DNA from: Streptococcus mitis
Lineage (GTDB): Bacteria; Bacillota; Bacilli; Lactobacillales; Streptococcaceae
Assembly (NCBI RefSeq): GCF_016658865.1
Contig: NZ_CP067992.1
Span: forward strand, 1,693,001-1,757,000
Length of the DNA: 64,000 nucleotides
Reading direction: 5' to 3'
Positions 13,463-23,954 of this stretch are shown here, piece after piece. How positions within the stretch are numbered: the first letter of the stretch is position 1; each line of letters starts with the position of its first letter. A program made the translations under genes and the position numbers. The notes under the pieces were generated by a model. It did not search any database. It was given only the letters and a program-made list of their open reading frames with translations, and had not been told where the DNA came from.

Positions 13463-15799
13463 TTATCCTTTAAAAGTGACAATAGTTGCACCACTGCCCC
13501 CAGCATTTTGCGGGGCATAGCCGAAACTCTTGACATGTTTGTTTCTTTGTAGGTATTTGGTGACTCCTTCACGGATGACACCTGTACCGATACCATGGAT
13601 GATATCGACTTGGGCCATATTGTTGAGCAGAGCTTGGTCGATAAAGGCATCTAGCTCATTCATGGCCTCTTCATAACGTTTGCCTCGAAGGTCCAGTCTT
13701 GCTTGTGGGCCACGACCAGAAGTTCGTTTCACAACATTGACTTGTTTCTTCTTGACTTGCTTTTCTTGCTGGGCTTGAACAAGATCAAATTCTTTTTCTT
13801 CCAAGGTCATCTTGATTAAACCGACTTGGGCTTCCCAACGGCCATCCTTAAGTTGGCTGGTCAAGGTACCACGCTGTCCATAACTGAGAACCACGATATC
13901 ATCTCCCACCTTTGGAGCTCGTTTTTTCTTGGCCTTTTGAAGGACCTTGTTTTTAGACAAGTCCACTTTTTCAGGAGCTAATTTTTTCAGCTTGGCTTTG
14001 GCTTCAATGATTTCATGGGGCTTGAGTTGGGATTTGCTATGGAGATTTTTGAGAATCTGATCACTTTCACTTAGGGCCATGTCCACAATCTCAGCTGCCT
14101 GTTCACGCGCCTTGTTAAGCTCTGTTTCCTTTTCACGATTGAGCTCGTTGTAAAGTTTTTTGAGAGCACGATTCATCTTGAGATTCTCTTGCTCCACCTC
14201 ACGGATATTATCCAAGCGTTTACGACTTTCAAGCGTCTGCTCTTCCAGTTGCTCAATAATCCGGTTGACATCATTGTCCTGATCGACCTGCTGGCTGGCA
14301 TCCCCTACGATGACTTCAGATAGGCCTAGACGTTTGGCAATTTCAAAGGCATTGCTTCGACCAGGCACGCCCTGCATAAAGCGATAGGTCGGGCGAAGAG
14401 TGGCAGTATCAAACTCCATGCTGGCATTTTGCACAAAGGCTGTCTCAATACCATAGGCCTTGAGTTCGGGATAGTGGGTGGTCGCCATGGTCTTGACTTG
14501 ACGCAGGCGAAGGTCCTCCAGAATAGCCATGGCAAGAGCAGCTCCTTCTTGAGGGTCTGTACCAGCACCCAACTCGTCTAAGAGTAAGAGGGAATGTTGG
14601 TTGACCTTGCCAAGAATATCCACGATATTGGTCATGTGGCTAGAGAAGGTAGACAAACTCTGCTCAATAGACTGCTCATCGCCAATATCGGCAAAGATTT
14701 CTTCAAAAATACCCACACGACTTCCCTTTTCTGCTAAAATCGGCAAACCAGACTGAGCCATAACCTGCGTCAAGCCCAGAGTTTTGAGCATGATGGTCTT
14801 CCCACCTGTATTTGGACCTGTGATGACAATGGCTGTTAAATCTTGACCAAAATGGACATCATTCGCAACCGCATTTTTGACCAAAGGATGGCAGACATGG
14901 AGCAGTTGAATCTCCTGATTTTCTGACAGCTGAGGAACAACTGCTTGCCTCTCTTGGATAAAGCGGACCTTGGCACGAATCAAGTCTAGATGACCGATAA
15001 TCCAAGCATCATTGGCAATCTCAGCAGCATGTGGGCGGACACGCTCAGAAATTTCTTGGAGAATGCGAAGCATTTCATAACGCTCATCTGCTCGCAGACT
15101 AGCGATTTCTTCGCTCAGTTTGACCACCTCACGGGGTTCGATATAGACGGTGTTTCCGCTGGCAGAAATGTCATGAACAACACCTGCAATCTTGTTGCGG
15201 TAGGTGTTTTTGACTGGTAAAACCTGACGGCCATTTCTGCTTGCAACAATCCCTTCCGTCAACATCTGCGCTTTTTGTTTGAGCAAATCTTGCAAGACAT
15301 CACGTACCTGACTCTCGCTATCATGAATTTTTCGACGGATTCGTGCCAATTCTTCACTGGCAAAATTTTCAATGAAACCTGCATCATTAAAGGCTTGTAG
15401 ATTTCCTTGTAATTGCGGAAAATCGTGAAATTTCTCAAACCATAGGGCTAATTCTTCCAAGCTGACATTTTCCAGATTAGAATAAAAACTTTGCAGTTCT
15501 CGGCTAGCAAGAAGTACGCGCTTCAAGAGTAGGAACTCCTCGATATTGAGGTCCGCTCCCATCTCCAACCGCTTGCAGACTCCTGCGATTTCCTTAGTTG
15601 CGAGAATGGTAAAATGCGGTTGCTCGACAAAGAGAGCCTGCATTTCCTTCATCTCAGCAAAAGCCTGTTTGATTTTATCTGCTTTGGCAGTCGGAGCAAG
15701 CTGTCTCAATTGCTCCAAGCCCTGCTCGGTCAACAAATGAGGTTCAAACAAAGCCTTGACCTTATTGAACTCTAATGTTTCTAATATTTTCTTATTCAT
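13463..15799 (-). CDS. mutS2: MutS2 (RqcU) ATPase / Smr-domain protein
   Basis: 778 residues, normal length. The core has Walker A GPNTGGKT (about residue 330) and Walker [16 protein letters not shown], then a long coiled coil (about 515-610) rich in Glu/Lys. After a KOW-like segment ([14 protein letters not shown]), the C-terminal Smr domain (about 705-778) contains [18 protein letters not shown] and [12 protein letters not shown]. It lacks the mismatch-recognition domain of MutS. Family members bind branched DNA and suppress recombination, and in Bacillus MutS2 also splits collided ribosomes. It is separated from cvpA by about 100 bases. Confidence 0.97.
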   Translation of the reverse strand: MNKKILETLEFNKVKALFEPHLLTEQGLEQLRQLAPTAKADKIKQAFAEMKEMQALFVEQPHFTILATKEIAGVCKRLEMGADLNIEEFLLLKRVLLASRELQSFYSNLENVSLEELALWFEKFHDFPQLQGNLQAFNDAGFIENFASEELARIRRKIHDSESQVRDVLQDLLKQKAQMLTEGIVASRNGRQVLPVKNTYRNKIAGVVHDISASGNTVYIEPREVVKLSEEIASLRADERYEMLRILQEISERVRPHAAEIANDAWIIGHLDLIRAKVRFIQERQAVVPQLSENQEIQLLHVCHPLVKNAVANDVHFGQDLTAIVITGPNTGGKTIMLKTLGLTQVMAQSGLPILAEKGSRVGIFEEIFADIGDEQSIEQSLSTFSSHMTNIVDILGKVNQHSLLLLDELGAGTDPQEGAALAMAILEDLRLRQVKTMATTHYPELKAYGIETAFVQNASMEFDTATLRPTYRFMQGVPGRSNAFEIAKRLGLSEVIVGDASQQVDQDNDVNRIIEQLEEQTLESRKRLDNIREVEQENLKMNRALKKLYNELNREKETELNKAREQAAEIVDMALSESDQILKNLHSKSQLKPHEIIEAKAKLKKLAPEKVDLSKNKVLQKAKKKRAPKVGDDIVVLSYGQRGTLTSQLKDGRWEAQVGLIKMTLEEKEFDLVQAQQEKQVKKKQVNVVKRTSGRGPQARLDLRGKRYEEAMNELDAFIDQALLNNMAQVDIIHGIGTGVIREGVTKYLQRNKHVKSFGYAPQNAGGSGATIVTFKG

Positions 15800-15875
15800 C
15801 TTTATTTCCTTATCTTTGAATATCTAGGTGTGGTAGCTTTTTACATTCTGATAGATTCGAGTCAAATCTGTAAAC

Positions 15876-15904
15876 AAAGGGCTAGGAAAATTCCTGCCCT
15901 TTTT
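15876..15904 (-). terminator. Hairpin at the 3' end of cvpA
   Basis: AAAGGGC pairs with GCCCTTT, closed further by GGAAAA/TTCC, at the cvpA stop. The downstream T-tract is interrupted (TTTGTTT), so read-through into mutS2 is likely. Confidence 0.5.
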
Positions 15905-16451
15905 ATCCGATTAAATTTGTCACCCAGATTTGTTTGAGCCAACTGGTTGTTACCGGTATGCTCTGGATGATGTGTTTTGCGACGATACTCTTTTCAAGAG
16001 GATTTTGTACAGCCGCCATGGGGATGGTCGCCAAGATTGTCAAGGTCATTTGCAAGACAAATAAGGTCACCAACATGGACAAGATCCCTGCTGAAACTTG
16101 GAACAACTTACCACCCAGTTTTTTACTAGGAAGTAAGTGCAAAAGGAGACCAAGTAAACGACCGATACTATAGACTATCCCAAATACCAGCAAGTAGCCG
16201 ATCCCTGCGTAAAAGACCTTATCCAACTGAAAGAGTTGATCCGATGGGAAAAAGAAAGTTCCCTGACCTGCCTGCGGATTTGCATAAGGTAGCAATAAAT
16301 GAAACTGTTCTCCAAGCCCCTTGTAAAACTGGCCAGCCACAAAAGCAGATGCCATGGCTGAAATCAGGTAATAAACCTGTAAGAGCAGGCCTCTCCGATA
16401 GCCGATATAAAATCCCCAAGCCAAGACCAATAGAAGAAGGAGTGAAATCAT
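15903..16451 (-). CDS. CvpA-family membrane protein
   Basis: 182 residues with four predicted membrane helices. The opening ISLLLLLVLAWGFYIGYRRG, a hydrophobic N-terminus followed by a GxxxGxRRG turn, is the mark of CvpA proteins (named from colicin V production). The cellular role in streptococci is not settled; envelope or division links are proposed in other bacteria. The start overlaps the end of the ZapA-like gene by four bases, indicating translational coupling. The run zapA-like, cvpA, mutS2 reads as one transcription unit. Confidence 0.88.
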   Translation of the reverse strand: MISLLLLLVLAWGFYIGYRRGLLLQVYYLISAMASAFVAGQFYKGLGEQFHLLLPYANPQAGQGTFFFPSDQLFQLDKVFYAGIGYLLVFGIVYSIGRLLGLLLHLLPSKKLGGKLFQVSAGILSMLVTLFVLQMTLTILATIPMAAVQNPLEKSIVAKHIIQSIPVTTSWLKQIWVTNLIG

Positions 16452-16750
16452 AAGGAATCCTCAATCTTGCTCTGTTCTTGCTTGCAAGTCACAAGCTTGT
16501 GACGGAGTTCTTCTAATTCTTGCTCCTTATCATCAAATTCAATCTCACGGCTGAGCTGAGTTGACAAACAGTTGACTGCCAACAAAAGAGCGATGGTTTC
16601 ATCGTCTGCACTAGGCATTTGTTCTTTAATTGCTTGGTATTTTTCTGTCGCAACCTTGGCGATCTCCTCCATAAAAAGGTTATCATGCTCGCTGGTCAAG
16701 GTTAATGATTTTTTCCCGAATGTAAATTTGAATCGATTTAGATTTGCCAT
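16448..16750 (-). CDS. zapA: ZapA-like cell division protein
   Basis: About 100 residues. The N-terminus NRFKFTFGKKSLTLTSEHD followed by FMEEIAKVATEKYQAI matches the small ZapA dimer domain, and the C-terminal 40 residues form a Glu/Lys-rich coiled coil, as in ZapA. ZapA bundles FtsZ filaments. I choose ATG 16750 because GAGG lies at proper distance; the GTG at 16759 overlaps that site. It is divergent from rnhC across an 86-base gap. Confidence 0.8.
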   Translation of the reverse strand: MANLNRFKFTFGKKSLTLTSEHDNLFMEEIAKVATEKYQAIKEQMPSADDETIALLLAVNCLSTQLSREIEFDDKEQELEELRHKLVTCKQEQSKIEDSL

Positions 16751-16823
16751 AAAATTCACCTCACGATATTATACCAAAATTCGCTAATTTTGTCAGTTTT
16801 TACAAATTTGCCTGCTTTTATGG

Positions 16824-16829
16824 TACAAT
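16824..16829 (+). promoter_or_regulatory. Extended -10 of rnhC, predicting a leaderless transcript
   Basis: TGGTACAAT is an extended -10, and its hexamer ends only seven bases before the ATG at 16837. Transcription would start at or next to the start codon. No ribosome binding site is present in that interval. Confidence 0.6.
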
Positions 16830-16836
16830 AGAAACT

Positions 16837-17718
16837 ATGGCAAGTATTACACTCACACCAAGCGAAAAGGAGATTCAGGCTTTTCTTGAACACTATCAAA
16901 CTAGTCTAGCTCCCAGCAAGAATCCCTATATGCGCTACTTTTTGAAACTACCTCAAGCAACGGTTTCTATCTATACTTCTGGAAAGGTCTTGCTTCAAGG
17001 GGAAGGAGCTGAGAAATATGCTAGTTTCTTTGGCTATCAAGTTGTAGAGGAAACCAGGGGACAAAATTTCCCTTTAATTGGGACAGATGAGGTTGGAAAT
17101 GGTTCCTACTTTGGTGGGCTTGCAGTTGTGGCTTCCTTTGTCACGCCTGACCAGCATGCCTTCTTGCGAAAACTCGGTGTGGGGGATTCTAAAACTCTGA
17201 CTGATCAAAAGATCCGTCAGATTGCCCCTATCCTCAAAGAAAAAATCCAGCACCAGGCACTCCTTCTCTCACCAAGCAAGTACAACGAGGTCATCGGAGA
17301 CCGCTACAACGCTGTTTCTGTTAAGGTAGCCCTCCATAACCAGGCTATCTATCTCCTCCTTCAGAAAGGTGTTCAGCCTGAGAAAATTGTGATTGATGCC
17401 TTTACCAGTGCTAAAAATTATGACAAGTACTTGGCACAAGAGGCCAATCGTTTCAGCAATCCTATCAGCTTAGAAGAAAAGGCTGAAGGCAAATACTTGG
17501 CTGTCGCAGTTTCTTCTATCATTGCACGTGATCTCTTTCTAGAAAATCTTGAAAATCTGGGACGAGAGCTGGGCTATCAACTTCCAAGTGGAGCTGGAAC
17601 GGCTTCTGATAAGGTGGCTAGCCAGATTTTGCAAGCCTATGGTATGCAAGGACTCAATTTCTGCGCCAAACTGCACTTTAAAAATACTGAAAAAGCGAAA
17701 AAACGCCTAGAAAGGTAA
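16837..17718 (+). CDS. rnhC: Ribonuclease HIII
   Basis: 293 residues. The N-terminal TBP-like substrate-binding domain (about 1-80) is followed by the RNase H fold with [14 protein letters not shown] (about 82-95), the type-2 RNase H metal-binding signature with Asp-Glu-x-Gly-Asn-Gly. Further acidic residues are in [11 protein letters not shown] and [11 protein letters not shown]. It removes RNA from RNA-DNA hybrids in the cytoplasm. RNase HIII rather than HII is shown by the extra N-terminal domain and the Gly-Asn-Gly motif. lepB follows after three bases, so the two are co-transcribed. Confidence 0.95.
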   Translation: MASITLTPSEKEIQAFLEHYQTSLAPSKNPYMRYFLKLPQATVSIYTSGKVLLQGEGAEKYASFFGYQVVEETRGQNFPLIGTDEVGNGSYFGGLAVVASFVTPDQHAFLRKLGVGDSKTLTDQKIRQIAPILKEKIQHQALLLSPSKYNEVIGDRYNAVSVKVALHNQAIYLLLQKGVQPEKIVIDAFTSAKNYDKYLAQEANRFSNPISLEEKAEGKYLAVAVSSIIARDLFLENLENLGRELGYQLPSGAGTASDKVASQILQAYGMQGLNFCAKLHFKNTEKAKKRLER

Positions 17719-17721
17719 GTT

Positions 17722-18336
17722 ATGAATTCATTTAAAAATTTCTTAAAAGAGTGGGGATTGTTCCTTCTAATTCTGTCATTACTAGCTTTAAGTCGTATCT
17801 TTTTTTGGAGCAATGTCCGCGTAGAAGGGCATTCCATGGATCCTACCCTAGCGGATGGCGAAATCCTCTTTGTTGTCAAACACCTACCTATTGACCGTTT
17901 TGATATCGTGGTTGCCCATGAGGAAGATGGTAATAAGGACATCGTCAAGCGTGTCATCGGAATGCCTGGCGACACCGTCCGTTACGAAAACGATAAACTT
18001 TACATCAATGACAAAGAGACGGACGAACCTTATCTAGCTGACTACATCAAACGTTTCAAGAATGACAAACTCCAAAGCACCTATTCAGGCAAGGGTTTTG
18101 AAGGAAATAAAGGAACTTTCTTTAGAAGTATTGCTGAAAAAGCCCAAGCCTTCACAGTTGATGTCAATTACAACACCAACTTTAGCTTTACTGTCCCAGA
18201 AGGAGAATACCTTCTCCTTGGAGATGACCGCTTGGTTTCGAGCGACAGCCGTCACGTAGGTACCTTCAAAGCAAAAGATATCACAGGGGAAGCTAAATTC
18301 CGCTTCTGGCCAATCACCCGTATCGGAACATTTTAA
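17722..18336 (+). CDS. lepB: Signal peptidase I
   Basis: 204 residues, a type I signal peptidase that cuts signal peptides of secreted proteins at the outer membrane face. There is one N-terminal membrane helix (about 10-30), catalytic Ser in VEGHSMDPTL (about 40), catalytic Lys in DIVKRVIGMPGD (about 75), and the conserved GDDRLVSSDSRHVG near the C-terminus. The length matches pneumococcal LepB. It is the second gene of the rnhC-lepB unit and is followed by a clear terminator. Confidence 0.96.
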   Translation: MNSFKNFLKEWGLFLLILSLLALSRIFFWSNVRVEGHSMDPTLADGEILFVVKHLPIDRFDIVVAHEEDGNKDIVKRVIGMPGDTVRYENDKLYINDKETDEPYLADYIKRFKNDKLQSTYSGKGFEGNKGTFFRSIAEKAQAFTVDVNYNTNFSFTVPEGEYLLLGDDRLVSSDSRHVGTFKAKDITGEAKFRFWPITRIGTF

Positions 18337-18343
18337 AAGACCT

Positions 18344-18376
18344 AAGAGGCCGAGAATCAAGAATCTCAGCCTCTTC
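18344..18376 (+). terminator. Terminator of rnhC-lepB
   Basis: AAGAGGC-CGAGA pairs with TCTC-A-GCCTCTT, followed by CTTCT. The hairpin is strong but the T-tract is modest. Confidence 0.7.
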
Positions 18377-18454
18377 TTCTATCGTGAGAAGTGATAGTTT
18401 ATTGACTATAATAAAAATATCCCGAACTCTCACCTATTCATGCAAAGGAATTTT

Positions 18455-20821
18455 ATGGAATTTTATTTTTCAGGAACCATTGAACGGATTATTTTTGAAA
18501 ATCCCAGCAATTTTTACCGCATCCTCCTCCTAGAAATTGACGATACGGACGCAGAGGATTTTGATGATTTTGAAATCATTGTCACGGGTACCATGGCTGA
18601 CGTGATTGAGGGAGAAGACTATACTTTTTGGGGGCAAATTGTACAGCACTCCAAGTATGGGAAGCAACTGCAAATCAGCCGGTATGAACGCGCAAAACCA
18701 ACTAGTAAAGGGCTGGTTAAGTACTTTTCAAGTAGCCATTTCAAGGGAATTGGTCTCAAGACAGCTCAGAAAATTGTGGATACCTATGGCGACAATACCA
18801 TTGACGAAATTCTGCAACACCCAGAAAAGCTAGGAAGCATCGCAGGACTATCTGCCAAAAATCGCGAGGCTTTCGTCTCCACTCTCCGTCTCAACTACGG
18901 AACCGAGATGGTTTTGTCCAAACTAGCCAACTACGGCATTCCCAATAAACTAGCCTTTCAGATTCAAGACTTTTACAAGGAAGAAACTCTTGATGTGGTT
19001 GAAAATTATCCCTACCAATTGGTTGAGGATATCAAGGGTTTAGGCTTTACTATTGCTGACCAATTAGCGGAAGAACTCGGCATCGAAAGTCAGGCTCCTG
19101 AGCGCTTTCGTGCCGGTCTAGTTCACAGTCTTTTTCAGGCCTGTATGGGAACAGGGGACACCTATGTTGAAGCACGGGATTTGCTGGAACAAACCCTTAC
19201 TCTCCTTGAATCTTCCCGTCCCGTGGAACTGGATCCTAGCCAAGTAGCCCAAGAACTCTCCTACCTGATCGAAGAAGACAAGGTTCAGCAGATTGATACA
19301 AAAATCTTTGATAACAGCCTCTTTTTCGCTGAGGAAGGCATCCGCAGTCACTTGGTTCGTATCCTTGAAAAAGGAAAACAGAAGAGCCATGATTTAGAAA
19401 CTATTCAAAAGCATATCACTACTGTCGAGGAAGAACTGGGAATTGAGTATGATAACATTCAAAAACAAGCTATTTGTGATGCTATCCAGAACAAGGTCTT
19501 TATCCTAACAGGTGGACCTGGTACTGGTAAGACAACGGTTATCAATGGGATCATCGCTGTTTATGCCCTTTTAGAAGGACTTGACCTCAGGAAAAAAAGC
19601 AATCTGCCGATTCTTCTTGCTGCTCCAACTGGCCGAGCAGCTCGGCGCATGAATGAATTGACAGGTTTGCCTAGTGCTACCATACACCGCCATTTGGGAA
19701 TGACAGGGGACGATGATACCAGTCATCTGGAAGATTATCTGGATGCTGACTTTATCATCGTAGATGAATTTTCCATGGTGGATACTTGGCTGGCCAACCA
19801 ACTCTTCTCCAACATCTCTTCTAGCAGTAAAATCCTCATCGTGGGTGACAGCGACCAACTACCGTCTGTCAGCCCTGGACAGGTTCTAGCGGATCTGCTT
19901 CATATTCCCTTGATTCCTCAGACTCGTTTGGAAAAAATTTACCGACAAAGCGAAGAATCAACCATCGTCACTCTAGCTAGTCAGATTCGACAGGGCATCT
20001 TGCCAGCTGACTTTACCCAGAAAAAAGCAGACCGTTCCTACTTTGAAATTGCTAGCGGCCATATTCCAGCTACGATTGAAAAAATCTTAGGCGCTGCCCT
20101 AAGAAGTGGTATCCCTGCCCGTGATATCCAAGTTCTGGCTCCCATGTACCGAGGAACAGCAGGGATTGATGCCATCAACCAACTCATGCAAGACCTGCTT
20201 AATCCACCACAAAAAGACCAAGTCAGTTTTGAAGCTCCCCAGTGCCACTATCGTAAGGGCGACAAGGTCATTCACTTGGTCAATGATGCTGAAATCAATG
20301 TCTTTAATGGAGATTTAGGAACTATCACAGACCTGATTCCTGGTAAATACACCGAGTCGAAACAAGACGAAATTGTCATTGATTTTGATGGCAACGAGGT
20401 CTCTTACCCACGTAACGAATGGTACAAGATTCGCCTGGCCTATGCCATGAGTATCCATAAGTCCCAGGGAAGTGAGTTCCCTGTTGTCATCCTACCTATC
20501 ACTAGTGCTAGTAGGCGTATGCTGGAGCGCAATCTCATCTATACAGCCATTACACGCGCCAAAAGCAAGCTTATCTTACTAGGCGAATTACAGGCCTTCG
20601 ACTATGCCACCCAGCATATCGGAACTGCCCGAAAAACCTATCTGATTGAACGCTTCAGTGATTTATTGGAGAATGTTGAAGAAAAGCAACAAGCGGTCTC
20701 TGAAACAGTCACATCAAGTACCTCTGAACAATCCTACATCTTAACCGAAGAAAACTGGGACAGCATCCCCGCCATGATTGGGATTACAGACGTAGACCTC
20801 AAAGAGATTTTTGGAAAATAG
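18455..20821 (+). CDS. recD2: RecD2-type SF1B DNA helicase
   Basis: About 788 residues. The N-terminal region has OB-like and helix-hairpin-helix elements (HFKGIGLKTAQKIVDTYG, about 95-110). The helicase core has Walker A GGPGTGKTT (about 352), Walker B FIIVDEFSMVDTWLA, SDQLPSVSPGQVLAD, and late motifs AYAMSIHKSQGSEFP and YTAITRAK. It is a 5'-3' helicase of the RecD2 class found in bacteria without RecBC. ATG 18455 (MEFYFSGT) is chosen over 18440 because AAAGGA sits just before it. It is convergent with tig over a shared terminator. Confidence 0.95.
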   Translation: MEFYFSGTIERIIFENPSNFYRILLLEIDDTDAEDFDDFEIIVTGTMADVIEGEDYTFWGQIVQHSKYGKQLQISRYERAKPTSKGLVKYFSSSHFKGIGLKTAQKIVDTYGDNTIDEILQHPEKLGSIAGLSAKNREAFVSTLRLNYGTEMVLSKLANYGIPNKLAFQIQDFYKEETLDVVENYPYQLVEDIKGLGFTIADQLAEELGIESQAPERFRAGLVHSLFQACMGTGDTYVEARDLLEQTLTLLESSRPVELDPSQVAQELSYLIEEDKVQQIDTKIFDNSLFFAEEGIRSHLVRILEKGKQKSHDLETIQKHITTVEEELGIEYDNIQKQAICDAIQNKVFILTGGPGTGKTTVINGIIAVYALLEGLDLRKKSNLPILLAAPTGRAARRMNELTGLPSATIHRHLGMTGDDDTSHLEDYLDADFIIVDEFSMVDTWLANQLFSNISSSSKILIVGDSDQLPSVSPGQVLADLLHIPLIPQTRLEKIYRQSEESTIVTLASQIRQGILPADFTQKKADRSYFEIASGHIPATIEKILGAALRSGIPARDIQVLAPMYRGTAGIDAINQLMQDLLNPPQKDQVSFEAPQCHYRKGDKVIHLVNDAEINVFNGDLGTITDLIPGKYTESKQDEIVIDFDGNEVSYPRNEWYKIRLAYAMSIHKSQGSEFPVVILPITSASRRMLERNLIYTAITRAKSKLILLGELQAFDYATQHIGTARKTYLIERFSDLLENVEEKQQAVSETVTSSTSEQSYILTEENWDSIPAMIGITDVDLKEIFGK

Positions 20822-20833
20822 TGCATAAGAAAA

Positions 20834-20860
20834 CCCACCAATTCAGGTGGGATTTTTGTT
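20834..20860. terminator. Bidirectional terminator between recD2 and tig
   Basis: CCCACC / GGTGGG stem with a five- to six-base loop followed by ATTTTTG on the plus strand; AAAA on the other side gives T residues for tig. Confidence 0.8.
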
Positions 20861-20868
20861 TATTAAGA

Positions 20869-22152
20869 TTATTTAACTGTTGCTGTGCTTGTGATCAATT
20901 CAACAGCTTTTTTAATTGTGATGTCGTGTTTCAACATATCAGCTGAAAGCAAGCTTTGTACTTGTGCAACTTCCATGTTGTAATCTGCAGCCAATTGCTC
21001 GATTTCTTTTTGGATTTCTTCTTCTGAAGCATCAAATCCTTCAGCTTTGGCAACTGCTTCGATAACAAGGTTAGTCTTAGTACGTGACTCAGCTTCTCCC
21101 TCGTATTGTTTGTGAAGATCTTCTTGAGTAGTTCCAGTGATTTGGAAGTACATGTCAGGGTTGATACCTTGACGTTGCAAGTTTCCAAGGAATTCGTTTA
21201 CTGAACGGTGAACTTCTTCGTGGATCATTTCTTCTGGAAGTTCTACGATTTCAGCGTTTTCTACAGCTTTATCAATTGCTGCACCTTCAACTGCATCTTT
21301 GTAAGCTTCTTCTTTAGCAGCAGCCAATTCCTTGCGGTATTTTTCTTTCAATTCAGCAAGTGTTTCAACTTCTTCGTCGATGTCTTTTGCAAGCTCATCG
21401 TCAAGAGCTGGAACTTCTTTAGCTTTTACTTCGTGGATAGTTGTTACGAATTTAGCTTCTTTACCTGCAAGGTCTTCTGCCTGGTAGTCTTCTGGGAATG
21501 TTACGATAACATCAACAGTTTCACCAGCTGAGTGACCTACCAATTGGTCTTCGAAACCAGGAATGAATTGACCTGAACCAAGCCCAAGTGAGAAGTTTTC
21601 ACCTTTTCCGCCATCAAATTCAACACCGTCGATAGAACCAACGAAGTCGATGACAACAGTGTCGCCGTTTTCAGCAGCAGCTTCTTTGATAACCAATTCA
21701 GCCAAGTTGTTGCGTTCGCGTTCGATACGCTCTTCAACGTCAGCATCAGTTACTTCTTTTTCTACATCTACTGATACTTCAAGGTTTTTGTAGTCACCCA
21801 ATTTTACTTCAGGTTTTGTAACAACTTCAGCAGTGATAACCCAGTCTTGACCTTTTTCCATTGAAGTTACATCAATTTTTGGTTGTGCAACGACTTCAAG
21901 ACCAGCTTCTTTTACAGCTGCTTCATAAGCGTTTGGTAAAAGAGCGTTCATAACGTCTTGGTAAAGTGACTCTTCACCAAATTTTTTGTCGAAGATAGGG
22001 CGTGGAAGGTGACCTTTACGGAAACCTGGAACATTAAGAGATTTCTTCACTGAGTTGAAGACACGGTCCAATTCTGGTTTGATTTGGTCTTGAGAGATAG
22101 TAAAAGTCAAGACACCACGGTTTGTTTCTTTGTTTTCAAATGATACAGACAT
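20869..22152 (-). CDS. tig: Trigger factor
   Basis: 427 residues, full length. The N-terminal ribosome-binding domain has [19 protein letters not shown] (about 40-60), the loop that docks to ribosomal protein uL23. The middle FKBP-type prolyl isomerase domain (about 150-240) has [17 protein letters not shown] and [16 protein letters not shown]. The long helical C-terminal domain is Glu/Lys-rich. It is a ribosome-bound chaperone for nascent chains. A strong promoter is at 22190-22219. Confidence 0.98.
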   Translation of the reverse strand: MSVSFENKETNRGVLTFTISQDQIKPELDRVFNSVKKSLNVPGFRKGHLPRPIFDKKFGEESLYQDVMNALLPNAYEAAVKEAGLEVVAQPKIDVTSMEKGQDWVITAEVVTKPEVKLGDYKNLEVSVDVEKEVTDADVEERIERERNNLAELVIKEAAAENGDTVVIDFVGSIDGVEFDGGKGENFSLGLGSGQFIPGFEDQLVGHSAGETVDVIVTFPEDYQAEDLAGKEAKFVTTIHEVKAKEVPALDDELAKDIDEEVETLAELKEKYRKELAAAKEEAYKDAVEGAAIDKAVENAEIVELPEEMIHEEVHRSVNEFLGNLQRQGINPDMYFQITGTTQEDLHKQYEGEAESRTKTNLVIEAVAKAEGFDASEEEIQKEIEQLAADYNMEVAQVQSLLSADMLKHDITIKKAVELITSTATVK

Positions 22153-22189
22153 TCTGTCATTTCTCCTTAAAATTTTTTAAATACAGTCT

Positions 22190-22219
22190 ATTATAACATA
22201 AATGGGCGACTTTTTTCAA
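22190..22219 (-). promoter_or_regulatory. Sigma-A promoter of tig
   Basis: Reverse strand TTGAAA, 18-base spacer, TATAAT with an upstream TG (extended -10). It lies about 40 bases before the tig start. Confidence 0.8.
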
Positions 22220-22312
22220 CTAATGAATGCGCTTTTCAATGACGCTAGAGGTACTTGCTTGCTTCTTTGATACTAAATTAAGTCATTGCTCTGATATTAT
22301 TTTATATAATTA

Positions 22313-22945
22313 CTAAAACTCCTCATGCCCCACCAAGTGGTGCTGAAAGGCATAGACCGCTGCCTGGGTGCGATCGCTGACTTCAAGTTTGGCAAGAATG
22401 TTGGACACGTGAGTCTTGACCGTCTTGAGAGAGATGAAAAGTTCGTCTGCGATACGCTGATTTTCATAGCCCTTAGCGATGAGTTGGAGCACATCTCGCT
22501 CACGCGCAGTCAGGTCCTCATGTAGTTCTATGTGATTGCGGTGGTATTCGACTTTTTTGCTGACCTCTTGCTCAATGGCCAACTCCCCAGCAGCCGCCTT
22601 ACGGACAGCATGGAGCAGTTCGTCGGCACTAGAAGTCTTAAGCATATAGCCACGAGCACCTGCATCTAAGACGGGCATGATTTTTTCATTGTCCAAATAA
22701 GAGCTCACAATCAAAATCTTGGCTTCAGGCCATTCTTTGAGGATAGCCAAGGTCGCATCAATTCCATTTATCTCAGGCATAACGATATCCATGACAATGA
22801 CATCTGGACGCAGTTTCAAGGCCAAGTCAATACCTTGAGACCCGTTTGCCGCCTCGCCCACAACTTCTACATCGTCTTGGAGGTCAAAGTAACTTTTCAA
22901 GCCCAATCGGACCATTTCATGGTCATCTACTAGTAAAATTTTCAT
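22313..22945 (-). CDS. liaR: LiaR/VraR-type response regulator
   Basis: 210 residues. Receiver domain: KILLVDDHEMVRLGLKSY, phospho-acceptor Asp in DVIVMDIVMPEING (about 54), Lys in GYMLKTSS. The C-terminal LuxR-type helix-turn-helix (about 145-205) has LTARERDVLQLIAKGYENQ and ISLKTVKTHVSNIL. It answers cell-wall stress sensed by LiaS. It is the last gene of liaF-liaS-liaR, 10 bases after liaS. The NarL/LuxR layout and liaF linkage support the name. Confidence 0.93.
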   Translation of the reverse strand: MKILLVDDHEMVRLGLKSYFDLQDDVEVVGEAANGSQGIDLALKLRPDVIVMDIVMPEINGIDATLAILKEWPEAKILIVSSYLDNEKIMPVLDAGARGYMLKTSSADELLHAVRKAAAGELAIEQEVSKKVEYHRNHIELHEDLTARERDVLQLIAKGYENQRIADELFISLKTVKTHVSNILAKLEVSDRTQAAVYAFQHHLVGHEEF

Positions 22946-22955
22946 CTCTACTCCT

Positions 22956-23954
22956 TTATGATTCCTTACCTAACAAGGGAATACGGATATCAACTGCCAG
23001 TCCTTGCTTGGGAGCTGTTAATAACTGAACCGTCCCTGCCATATCTTCGACCCGCTCCTTGATATTACGAAGTCCATAACTCAAGTCGTCTAAGCTCCCC
23101 AACTGGAAACCAATCCCATTATCCACCACCTTCAGCTGCAATTCAACATCCGTCTGATAGAGATAGACATCCAAACAAGAGGCCTGGGCATGGCGGAGGG
23201 TATTGCTGATCAACTCCTGCAAGATGCGGAAGATATGCTCCTCGATTTTCTTGGGCAATTTCGTCACATTTTGCTTGAAACTAACCTTGAGATCGCTCTT
23301 GTCCTCAAGCTCTTTTAGGAGAATTTGAATCCCTTCAATCAAGCTCTTCTGTTCCAATTCAACTGGTCGCAAATGCAAGAGCAAGACCCGCAAATCCTTC
23401 TGGGCTGTTTCAAGGATGGCTGTAACACTCTGCAACTGGATCTGCATCTTTTCTCTATCCAATTTCAAAGCCTGCTGACTGACGCCTGACAAAATCATGT
23501 GGGCCGCAAACAACTCCTGACTGACTGTATCGTGCAAATCCCGAGCAATCCGCTTTCTTTCCTGCTCAATGATTTCCTCTTCCCGAGCAAGACTGTGATT
23601 TTCAGCCTTTTGAAGTGCTTCCGTCAAGAGGTTAAGTTTCCCTGACAAGGACTTGAAACTGGCATCCAAATCTGAATCGGAAACCTGAACCACTTCTTTC
23701 CCTGCTAATAAACGCTTGAGATTAGTCTGCATTTTTCTTAGAGAAAGCTCTTCAACACCTCGCCAAAACAGGACTAAGAGACAGGTCATGGACATGCTGA
23801 ATACTAACAACAAAAAGACAAATTTTTCTGTTTTTTCGACATCATGTAAGAAAATAGTCCAGTCAAAGTCAAGGATTTCCAGCAAGCTGTGGGAGAAAAA
23901 CAAGACAAATAATAAGGAGGTGAGAGCAATGATTACATAGGCTTGTTTTTTCAT
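22956..23954 (-). CDS. liaS: LiaS/VraS-type sensor histidine kinase
   Basis: 332 residues with two N-terminal membrane helices (about 6-26 and 43-63) and almost no extracellular loop, typical of intramembrane-sensing kinases. After a coiled coil comes the HisKA_3 phosphorylation site ERKRIARDLHDTVSQ (His about 140), then the ATPase region with LQELISNTLRHAQAS, VDNGIGFQ and YGLRNIKERV. The start overlaps the end of liaF by four bases. It senses cell-envelope damage and is held back by LiaF in relatives. Confidence 0.93.
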   Translation of the reverse strand: MKKQAYVIIALTSLLFVLFFSHSLLEILDFDWTIFLHDVEKTEKFVFLLLVFSMSMTCLLVLFWRGVEELSLRKMQTNLKRLLAGKEVVQVSDSDLDASFKSLSGKLNLLTEALQKAENHSLAREEEIIEQERKRIARDLHDTVSQELFAAHMILSGVSQQALKLDREKMQIQLQSVTAILETAQKDLRVLLLHLRPVELEQKSLIEGIQILLKELEDKSDLKVSFKQNVTKLPKKIEEHIFRILQELISNTLRHAQASCLDVYLYQTDVELQLKVVDNGIGFQLGSLDDLSYGLRNIKERVEDMAGTVQLLTAPKQGLAVDIRIPLLGKES

